This document shows, piece by piece, positions 54,401 through 64,000 of a stretch of 64,000 bases of DNA (position 1 is the stretch's first letter; each line of letters begins with the position of its first letter). Source of the DNA: Strigops habroptila (Eukaryota > Chordata > Aves > Psittaciformes > Psittacidae); assembly GCF_004027225.2 (NCBI RefSeq), contig NC_044282.2, positions 47,212,576-47,276,575 on the forward strand. Reading direction: 5' to 3'. The position numbers were made by a program, and so were the translations under genes. Below the pieces are notes generated by a model. It did no database searches and was not told the DNA's origin. It saw only the letters and a program-made list of their open reading frames with translations.

Positions 54401-57400
54401 AGGACATAATGCTTTTCTTCCCTGAAGCATATTAAAGCTGATCTTCCTGGGGAGGGAATATGCTCTTGTGAAGTTACTTCCTGTTACAGTCTTTAAAATC
54501 CACAAAGAAATTATTTGGCCCTACTTCCTGACACAAAGTGGTCCCTGTTTCTTATGTCTGCCAGGAGATGGTGCTGCCAGTCTTCCTCTATTCCTTTCCA
54601 GTTCTTGGGAAAGGTGGCACATGTATAAATAATGGAGATACTTCTGCCATCTGACTGGTGTATGTTTGTCCTAAGGGGGCTCTTAAGGGAAACAGAAAAA
54701 CACCTTTCCACATTTAAAGCTTGCTACTGTCTTAGAACTGGACATACATACTTAAGATCCATCAGATGTCAATGGCAAAGCCATTCAGATATTTTCCAGA
54801 GTTTGCTAGTGTTTCATGACAGGATGATGACTACAAACCACTGTATGATTTGCTGGGTAGTTTCACACCTGCCAGTCTCCACTTTACAGACATCTCTAGG
54901 TGCACTCTGACAAGGTCTTTCAGACTTTCACAGGCATCCCAGCGCTGTTCAGAGAACCAGAGCTTTGACATGCTTTAAATGAAAGCAGGATGGGGGCTTA
55001 AATCTCATCCTACGTTACTTTAGGCAATTTAGGCAGCTCTCTTAGCATCAGTGCTGATGTGAATAGGTCCTGCGTTCCCTGGTTCCACTGTGAACACTTC
55101 ACAAAATTTGTCCTGAAAAGATCTTGCAGGAGATCTTGCAATGGGGGGACACATTCTGTTCTGTTTGATTATTGTGATAGCTTATTTGCAATTTGCAATC
55201 TACTGTCTGCACAGGGGGTCACATTTATAAATATATATAAATGTCACAGAGCAATATACTTCCTTTCAAGTTCGAAGGATCCATTTTTTAGCTTTGTTTG
55301 TTTGGTACCAGATTTACCAGTGCAATTGTTTGGTAATGCTCAAAGCTACAGTAAAAAAACCCCAAAGAACAAAACCACACACCCCCAAATAAAAACCCTA
55401 AACAACTGCCCCCCCAACCCTAGACCTAAATTTGAATTGCTAGGTTTTGTTATGTTCTGATTCTAAAATGCATCCTGGTGATTTAACATACATCCTGCTG
55501 ATTTCCCTTACCCACAGAACAGCTGTCACAGACACTGGTAGAAGCTAACATCTCTGGTAACAGTCTTCTGCTTTTCAGAGACATCAGGTGTTTTTATTGG
55601 TTCCCTTTTGTCTCCCAAGGAAAAGCTTCTCTGATTTGAAATATAATAGAAGCAAAGAGAATCTAAATATTCGGTAAGATAAAATGTACTTCTTCTGGGC
55701 AGTAGTTTTGATCAGGCTCATGTATCTCCAGGAAGTATTGTTAATGTACTTTGGAAAGTAATGAAGTGTGGGCTAGTCTCCATCTGTACTGTTTTGGTGC
55801 ATGAGGCACAGAGGGAACCGATTGCCTGTATGCTGCAGCAGCCCAAGCAAAACGTGGCAGCTGGGCAACTGGACATCTACTGAACTGCAAAAAAATCCCC
55901 AAATAGTAGACATTTTAAATTATTAAATTTGCACATGTTTGGATTTGGAAAGATTTGCTGGTAATCTACCTTATGCTTACTGCTTTGGCCATATATTTGT
56001 GTGTATGTAAATGTATCTATGTCTATATGTACATATGAACAGTCCCTGCGTAGGCTTAGAACTGGAAAAGAAGCTTTAGAAGAGAAAAATAAAACTCTCT
56101 TGGGCAAACTCTGAAATCAGTATTCAGCGGCTTCGCAAGGGAGGTTTATTCTCATGAGTGAGAGTGGCAAAGTGGAACTCCTGTTTGGTTTTTTCTCTCA
56201 CGAGCCACATTGGCAGTATGGGATTTAAGTGTAAATGGAGACTTAAGCATGCTATGAAAAATGAATACATTGAATGCTGGACAACCTGCATCACGAAAAA
56301 AAACCAAGCAAAAACCAACCTCCCCCCCCAAAAAAAAATAAACCACCAGAAAAAGAGTTGGCTAGAAGGAAGCTGTACTGGAATGGATTAATGCCTTCTA
56401 GTTTTTTTGGCAGGATCTCAAATAAAGAGCAATTCATGGAATACATAGAACGTAGCATTAGACTGCTTGGTATTTCTCATTAGAGCTGTAGTAGACCTCA
56501 CTTGTGAATGTGGCATCACTGAGAATTGCTTCAAAAGAGACAAATGCCTCAGCCAAGCAAATAAGCCCTTCCTTGGATTCCATGGTGAGAACAGGAGCCC
56601 GGAGCCTCTTGCAGAATCAGGTACTCTTGAAAAAATACCTGCTGACGGGATGTTGCAGTGATTCTCCTGTACAATAAGTTGCATGTCTGAATGTTCCTCT
56701 GGGTACCATTTTAAAGGCTTGGTGGAGGAAAAGAGACAAGAGGAAGAAGTAGTTCTGATTTCTTGTAGTGACCTGGTGGCTTTACAGCAGGACAGGGCAG
56801 ATTTACCTTAACTTGCACCACTAGCAGAATGAACCCATTTGCCCCAGAACTGGAAGAATGCAGGCAGCTCTTTGTTGGGCTGGTGCAGCCCTCAGTGTCA
56901 ACAAGCCATCAACCTGTTCGGAGGTTTCATTCTCTTTAGTTATAGTGGACCCTGTCAGCTCATTGGTTTCTGAGCAACGTAAGTGTGAATCGTTACTGCT
57001 CCAGGCTAGAAAGTACTTCACACTCTGAATACATGTAAGTGACTGCACTGAGCAGGAAACCTGGATCCAACTCCTCACAGTCCTTTCCCGGACAAAATAA
57101 CTTTGCTGGCTGTGTTAGCGAGACCAGGAGGATTTATTTTTAAGTCATTTATTTGCAAAGAAAAGTCCGCTAAATGCCTTGGGTCTATGAACACTATGCC
57201 AGAATCTTCCTGTAACTAGAATCTGCACATGCCACCCATTTCCAAAGGGAAAAGGAAATCTCTGTGAGCCCCCTGCATCAGGGAAAGCAGTTCACCACTG
57301 CAAAATGGGCCTGTATGTGTCTCTGACTTGCAGATAAGCTACTGATGTCAGGCTCAGGAGCAGCAGCTGGCTCACCTTACCTAACAGCTGGGTTCAGATT

Positions 57401-59300
57401 ACTCACACTGGCCATCCTCATGGTGGAGCTTTGGTGCAGGAGCCACACTTGAACTGCTTAAGACCTACATGCGACTCAAGAGTCACCTGCCCATCAGCTG
57501 AGATTTCAACCATTATTTTATGTCTTTGATCTCTCATTTTCATGGTGCCTCATTTCTATCTCCACTACAGGTATTTCAGTTCCGTATGCTGAAAATGTGA
57601 CTCATACAGTTGCCATTCCCCAGCCATACCTGATTACACTCCTCTGTGATTTGCTCACTAGCTACATCTGATAAACGACACACAACAGGAAGACAAAGAG
57701 AGGCGTATTTCCAAGGGACACTTCTCCCTCAGGAGAGTGCTGCTAGAAGACATGTTCCCTTGCTACACCTGGGCAGGCTCTCATCCTTCTCCTGGTCTAC
57801 TTAGTTGGAAGTATACTCTGTGTAGTGGTAATAAAAAACCTCTGGGTCAGCAAATATGCTACTGAGCTATCTTAGTCATTGAGCTGCAACTTTGATTGCA
57901 CTGGTAACACAGCTGTGCCATCATAAGGCGCCTGAGAGCACTTTGGAGATTCTGTAATCACAAGATGAGGTCAGTAGTCTCCAAACAGTTTGGACCACTG
58001 GATTATGGTCTACTCTAAAAACTTATGGTATCCTGTCATTAAAATTCTACTTGAAAATCATGTTTTCGTACGGTTCTGCAGAGCCCATACCAGTGGCTCA
58101 TGGGGCACAGTAAGAATCACTGGCCAAGATACTTCAACTGTAAGTAACTCAGATATCTGCACAGAAGTGGGGAAGCCTTTGGCTAGGTCTCTTCACCTTT
58201 CTCTGTGTGAATTAGTTTTCCAATGGTGAACTGTGGATATTGATACACATTAAGTATGCAATGGAAGTGCTAAATATTCGTAGTAATTACACACCTGCTG
58301 ACCTAAAGCACCAATTTAAAAGGTCTGGGAAATAACCTGAAAAGAAGCACAGTGCTAGACCCATCCTTAACTGGATATCTTAGAGACAAGAAATGATTTT
58401 CTTTAAAGTGAGCTTGATACAGCTCCTGTTTCGCACGTGGCTGCATACTGTTAATGGTAAAAACCTGGTAGGCAGGAAGTTTCTAAGGTCCCTAAAGCAG
58501 AAAGCACAGGCACAGAGTTTACTGCAAATCTAGGACAGAAACTCATACTCAGTTATCACTCTTTTGATGGTTTTGATCTCAAAAGAGTACTGCTTTATGT
58601 TTAACCAGGGATGCTGATATGGCTGTTTGTAAATGAAAGTATTTTTGTACTTGAGGGAAAAGATAATAAAGGGAGTGTTTGAGTGAATGTCTGTTCTGAG
58701 CAAATGCCTGTTGGTTAAGTTAGTAGGTAAACAGCATTGTAATCAAAGGACTCAAACTCTTTCGAAGTTGCTGAGGAAATGTGTGACAAATATCATCAAG
58801 AATGCAGTTCAAAGGATACAAGTTCCTATCTCTAAGGCATACACAGAAGGCCTGATTCTCATCTTATGTTACTTGTATACCTGGCTTCAACCAAACCAAA
58901 GGTACTCTGCTATCAGAAACAAGCAGTGGGTAACTGTTCCTACTTTCTCTGGGATGATGAGAAAAGCTGACCCTGCGTGACCAGGGCAAAAAAGGACCCT
59001 GAAACAGGCCAGAAAGAGGCCGTGAAAGATGAGGAGGTCAACAAGGTGACCAAGAAAACATTTGAGAGAAGAAACAACACTCTGCAGTGCTATTAGAGAT
59101 TTTGTTCTTGCACTTGTCCCCTTGATACCTTCTTCTCCTTTACCTTTCCTTTTCCCTTTGAGATTCACAAAAAACTGTTCCAGTTTGACCAGTTAAATGG
59201 CGCTGAATATGGATTGTCTTTGTATGTATTTGTAATTAAACTGCACTAAACTTTCAGCTACAGTCATAGTTTGTTTCATTGGCTGGTTGGGCTTTTCCAC
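51421..59300. other. Intergenic region downstream of ADAM17 5' end, part 1
   Basis: Nearly 8 kb without a recognisable gene or long repeat. Open frames are at most about 130 codons, carry no family motif and lack paired splice sites that I could support. A/C-rich low-complexity runs lie at about 55350-55420 and 56300-56345. Confidence 0.6.
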
Positions 59301-59305
59301 CTTAC

Positions 59306-59625
59306 AGGGTCACAGAATGGTTTGGGTTGGAAGGGACCATAAAGATAATTTAGTTCCAACTCCCCTGCTTAGGGCAGGGGCACCTTCCACTAGACCAGGT
59401 TGCTCCAAGCCCAGTCCAACCTGGCCTTGAACACTGCCAGGGATGGGGCAGCCACAGCTTCTCTGGGCAACTTGTTCCAGTGTCTCATCACTCTCACAGT
59501 AAAGAACCTAATATTTAATCTAAATCTAATATCTTCTCTAAATCTCCCCTCTTTCAGTTTAAAGCCATCCCCCCTTGTCCTATCACTACATGCCATTGTA
59601 AAAAATCCCTTTCCAGCTGGAGGGT
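59306..59625 (-). repeat. CR1 LINE 3' fragment
   Basis: GTCACAGAATGGTTTGGGTT, GTTGCTCCAAGCCCAGTCCA, GATGGGGCAGCCACAGCTTC, then CTCTTTCAGTTTAAAGCCAT and CCCCTTGTCCTATCACTACA. Same subfamily as the 26372 copy, in the opposite orientation. Confidence 0.95.
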
Positions 59626-60699
59626 GTTTTTGAGAACACTTAGTTGTGTTCTTCACATGTGTAGGTAATAAAAAGGAGTGTAAGGTGTTAATAGTTTTGC
59701 AGAATCAAGGTCTGTGCTTGTTCCAATTTCTGGGTTGTCTGGAAGACTCCCCAAAGACAGCTGACTGAGAAAAATCAGACACAGGCAGTAACACTTAGGA
59801 TGGAATACCATGGGCCTCCACTTACTTTCTGGATGGGAGCTGTTCTCAATACAGCTTTTTGGGCAGCAATATCTGCATAATGGGGACCCTAGAATCTTAT
59901 AACAACGGCCATCCTGGCTGGGTATCTTTGGCAGGATTATAGACTGAGATGTACGTACCATCATCTTCTGGCTGTATTTACAGAGGCCTTGCTGTTGGGG
60001 TCATTAGTAAGATCAGCAGACTGTCCCCTTCAAATTTAACCATCCCTTTGGTCAACAAGCCAGTTCTTCTATGTCTTTGGATGGGAAACATTGCTGAAGC
60101 CAGTGTGGGCAAGCATGTGTCACTACTTTTTACTGATGCAGTTATACTGAGGTTAAAGAAAACATCACTTTTCAGGACTTTTTACCACCACTGAAGTGAT
60201 TAGAACAAAATTAAACCAGTTGAATTTTAGTGTGTTGCTGTTGGACATGTTTTTTCACTTATGAAAGCTGATACAAGTCCAGGTCTTTTTCCCTTAAGAA
60301 TACAGATTATTTGCTTTTATTAGGATCTGAGTAATAGCAGTGTAAATCCCTGCTCTTCAGAATGCAGTGATAGTTCACCAAAAACAAAACCACCACCACT
60401 GACTGTACAAGCATATTTGTACTTAATGGCTTTTTGCAATAAGAGGTCTAAAATAAAAATGATAATATAGAAGTAAAAGCAGTTAAGAGAGAAAACCAGC
60501 TGAATTGCTGTTTATGTAAGATGAAATAAGTACAATGGCTGAGTTTTAACACAGGATAAGCCTAATGTGTCTGTTAGTGGATTACTGAGAACAACTGATT
60601 ATGTTAATGTTATTAATGCTATGTAGCGTATTAGGACTATTTAGCATTAAGTGTGTTTCAAAGACAAGGCTCTGAGGAACCTGTAACTTTGAAGTTGGA

Positions 60700-60930
60700 C
60701 CTGCTCTGAGAGTTGAACCAGGTGATTTCCTTAATGATTAATGCCCTAAATTTTGATTTAATTATTTTAAATTATTTTATTGCTCTAAAGCATTAGTGAA
60801 ATTAGGCTGCTTTTATTAAAATATTTGCCCCATTAGTGTCTGACAATATTGCTAATGATAAGAGCAGTGCAGGTGTGATGTTAAGCTACAAAGAGTTATC
60901 ATCAGTAAAGTGTAAAAACCTAAACCAAGG
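60700..60930. other. AT-rich block rich in TAAT motifs
   Basis: Dense TAAT/ATTA words (TTAATGATTAATGCCC, GATTTAATTATTTTAAATTA, CATTAGTGAAATTAGGC). Such sequence can be an enhancer bound by homeodomain factors, or simply neutral AT-rich DNA. No repeat family is recognised. Confidence 0.3.
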
Positions 60931-61604
60931 GCTGTATTTTATAAATGCATGTGCAATTTGTGCAACATAGAGAAACAGTTTAAGTGAGAGGAGATGTTCT
61001 TGTAAGATCTTTGTATGTATATTACTTGTCTTGCTCCAATTAATGCAGAGATACTGCATATATGATTCTAAGTAAACCTCAGCAGGTTTTTATATTGTAT
61101 GTATTTATTAGATTTTTACATTGTTATTTTTACTGTGCAAGCCTCTAGTATTTCCTAGGACTTAAAAAATGCTCTACTGCTATTTGAAAAGTTAAATTTA
61201 CTTAAAGAATAGGTATTTAACTGGCTATTCTTATGTGAGTCTACAAGAACATACAGAAAATAGGACTTATATATATCTTTGAGTATTTATTCTTTTATTT
61301 CTGTTTGTCCAGACAACATGACTAGTAATTACTGTGTCAAATGTGGTTTCTAAATAGTCTTCACTTAAGATGCCGTATTCAAAGTAATGTATTTGGTGCA
61401 AAATTTTAACTTTAACAACATTTTTCTGTCCCTATTTGAGTCCAGAAATGTGAGTTACGCAAAACTTACAAACTTACAGCTGATGATGTGTAGTTACTGG
61501 CATGGATTCAGCCTAGGTCCTTAGTAACCAAAACTTGTTACCATCTGATTATAACGAATTTCCAAAATGAAATGAGTCAGTCTTCTGCAAGCAGACATGG
61601 TCTC

Positions 61605-61690
61605 ATAAATAAATATATGTATACACAAATACATATAAAATGTATATACAATATAATATAGTATCTATAAATAAATATTTCACTATACAC
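61605..61690. repeat. AT-rich simple-sequence tract
   Basis: ATAAATAAATATATGTATAC and similar alternating AT words over about 85 bases. Low complexity; no gene. Confidence 0.8.
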
Positions 61691-61946
61691 ACACCAGCAC
61701 AACTGAAACTAGTTGGCATACTACTTATTATTTTCCTACCCTTTTACTTCCCATGAGTGTGGTGCATCTTTTAGATTATAATCTTAAAGTGGGTATTCCA
61801 AATATTCTTGGCTTCGCAATTGGAATTAATAGATTGTTTCATTTTAATCAGTTAAGCTTTTTTAGTGAACTAATTTTCTGTGGATAATTATCAGATCATC
61901 TTGTTTGTTGTATTAATCCCATATTTTCCCATTTCCGTGATTACAG

Positions 61947-62394
61947 GCATCAGTACCAGGACGTTTCATTCTGGAACACTACAGAAACAGCCTCCCACAC
62001 AATAAAGCACGGTAAGACTGAAAACAAGGTTTGTCTTTACCCCTAAACCTGACTGCGAAGGTAGGAAGAAATTGGATCAAACAGAATACATGAAAATTGT
62101 AGTAAGACACATGTTTGCTTACTATGCCTATGTTCTTCCAGGGTGGCATTTTGGATTGATGGTTCTGCTAAGGATACCGAAGTGAAGATCATAATTTTTG
62201 TATTTTAGATACAACTCTTCTGTTTGTGCAATTTACTTTTGAGTCTTGGGAGCTTTCAGTACTGGAAAGTATTATTCCTAAAGAGACTTTTATCATGCAG
62301 CCCTAATGAGTGTGAATCCAGTATCGCTTACTTTAAGGCAACAATAAACATTACGAGACCAGATCCAGAATCCGGTGCAAACTAGACAAATAAA
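61947..62394 (+). other. Candidate 3' end of an unknown spliced transcript
   Basis: A 65-bp block (61947-62011) is bounded by TTTCCGTGATTACAG and GTAAGA. After a 130-base gap comes an acceptor TGTTCTTCCAG (ending 62141), then sequence leading to AATAAA at 62343-62348 and 62389-62394. Joined, the frame GCA-TCA-GTA stays open across the junction for about 45 codons to TAG; a second frame is open too, so coding potential is not established. No protein family is recognised. It could be a lncRNA end, a small gene, or chance. Confidence 0.3.
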
Positions 62395-62409
62395 CCTGCC
62401 TTGAGTCTG

Positions 62410-64000
62410 ACAAATAGGGGCATTCAAAAAGTCCTTGTACTCAGGTTTTTGTTATGTAGCCACATCAGTTCAACGTAATTTGCATTGCCATGAGGAGGGG
62501 TAGTCCTCCTGGTCTCTTCTCCCATGCATTTCTCTTGTTGCAGAACCAGGCTGTGTGTGGGTCAGCACATGGTTGGGGAAGTCATAAGTGAAAGGTGTCC
62601 ATCTTCATATTTGGTTTTGCTTTCAAAGTGCCTGATGCCAGCCACTAGGGACAAGCATAAATGAGACAGCAGCAGGTTTTGGAGGCAGTATGGATTTATG
62701 TTGGACTAAATTGACCACACAACTATGGCCTCAGAGGGATCCCCCAGAGCATGTATCTGGTGCAGGAGCTGGTTGTCAGCACACACAGCCCACGCTGCCA
62801 CTGGAGCTTTGTACCGCAGCAATTCCCATTTAATGAGACAGTCCTCAGACAGCACTGGCAGCGAGTATTAATCAGCATAGCCTTTGGGATGCTGTAATTT
62901 ATAAGGCTCAGACCGATATATTTCATCCCACAACGTTGTTCAAAAGCAATGTGTAGTGTTTTTAAGCCAAATATCTTTGAAATGAGAAAACAAGTAAACA
63001 AATTACTAATAGTTAATAAGAATTTTGGGAGTGGGTGGATGCACATGAATATGAAAGCTAAGTGACAAGGAAGAAAAACAAATAAAAATACATCAAACTA
63101 CATCTACTAGTTACTTTTGTCTCAATGAGGTAGTTCTCTAAGGCAGTTTGCCTGAACAGCACCAATCTCTCTATTCCATTTGGAAAAGGAAAACATGGAA
63201 AAACTTCACAAGTCAAGGGAAAAAAACAAGTAGCAACAGACAGGAAATATGCTGTTAAATGTACGAATTTGAATTTTTGGTCATTTCTTCCACAAAGGGC
63301 CCTTAGTAGTCAGACATTCCTCATTTCTAAATGTTAAATTTTCTTCATTATCACAGTATTTTTCTTATTAACAATAAGATTTTTATAATCCACATATATT
63401 TATTTATATTTATTAAGAGACCTTGAAGATTTTTTTTTTTCTTCATTATCTGTCTTGGAAATTGGGATTGCTCTGCACAGGAAAATACTTTAAGAAGAGG
63501 AATGCAGAGCATGGAAAACAATTGACATCCCTGTATCTTGTCCTTGTCTCTAACTCCACAGGTGACAGGGTGAAGAGCTCTTCCTTTGGCCCACACGAGG
63601 AGGAAAGAGCTGATTAGCAGTGCTAAAGGAACACAGGACTGGTCCAGCCTTTCACATCCAAGTAAGCATTTAATAGGCGTCTACTTCAGAAGGCTCCACA
63701 AAACATTTAGCCCATAAATCTGGACTACAAAACAGGTTTTCAACATAAAACACAACATGTAACACAAAATACCTACAGAAAAAGACTGAAAGCCACAGCT
63801 GTTAAAAAGCAAAAAATAGCCACAAGAAGAGGTCAGGAGAGATTGGGCACTGCAGAGACACTAGGGTTTTGCAGTAGTGGAAAGTACACAGCATAAAGTT
63901 CCAGCAAGAAGCACTCTACTCCACTCTCTCTTACAGAGAAGGAAATAAACTGAGAACAGTTCTTCCAAAATGGATCCGAAAGGCAAATTCCTTCTGGGTC
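62410..64000. other. Intergenic region, window end
   Basis: No recognisable gene or repeat. Mammalian synteny predicts the 3' end of YWHAQ (- strand) next, but no 14-3-3 C-terminal coding sequence is seen before the window ends. Confidence 0.5.

Noticed and set aside
1-64000. tRNA, rRNA or CRISPR-like arrays
   Set aside because: No cloverleaf with A/B boxes, rRNA sequence or regularly spaced direct repeats was recognised by reading.
57000-64000. YWHAQ 3' end, expected from mammalian synteny
   Set aside because: No 14-3-3 coding sequence is seen on the - strand; its 3' UTR alone could not be recognised.

Overview
This window is vertebrate nuclear DNA and almost certainly comes from a bird. 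The genes have many short exons with GT-AG introns, and two of the promoters lie in CpG islands. The interspersed repeats are mainly 3' fragments of CR1 LINEs, many ending in ATTCTATG-type tails, plus an ERV-L-like provirus with the LTR type common in birds. The gene order CPSF3 (end), IAH1, ADAM17 matches the conserved vertebrate block around human 2p25. The species cannot be told from the sequence alone.

Layout. From 1 to about 2.97 kb are the last two coding exons and 3' UTR of CPSF3 (+ strand), the endonuclease of pre-mRNA 3' processing. From 4.3 to 12.8 kb is a complete six-exon IAH1 (+ strand), a GDSL/SGNH esterase of 248 residues, starting in a CpG island. From about 13.3 to 51.2 kb, on the - strand and convergent with IAH1, is a complete 19-exon ADAM17 (TACE) of 829 residues, with its own CpG-island promoter at about 50.6-51.4 kb. 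I joined exons by splice signals and reading phase. All IAH1 and ADAM17 phases agree and the totals (747 and 2490 nt) are exact multiples of three, so both genes look intact.

Mobile DNA. Intron 7 of ADAM17 holds a deleted ERV-L-like provirus in sense orientation. It has an open 353-codon gag-like ORF with hydrophobic segments, then an RNase H-integrase fragment in another frame, then a 3' LTR that lost its first part. A second, solo LTR of the same family lies in intron 6 in the opposite orientation with a near-perfect 5-bp target duplication. About a dozen CR1 pieces are scattered through introns and flanks.

From 51.2 to 64 kb I recognise no gene. It contains one CR1 copy, AT-rich stretches, and one candidate pair of + strand exons near 62 kb with good splice and poly(A) signals but no recognised product. 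YWHAQ, which is next to ADAM17 in mammals, is not visible.

The three genes are ordinary housekeeping or signalling genes and do not form a single pathway. Points that merit a second look are the GC-AG intron of ADAM17, changes in the ADAM17 cytoplasmic tail and propeptide cleavage site, the rearranged provirus and its membrane-type ORF, and the candidate transcript near 62 kb. I found no CRISPR array, tRNA or rRNA gene, and no clearly novel multi-gene system.
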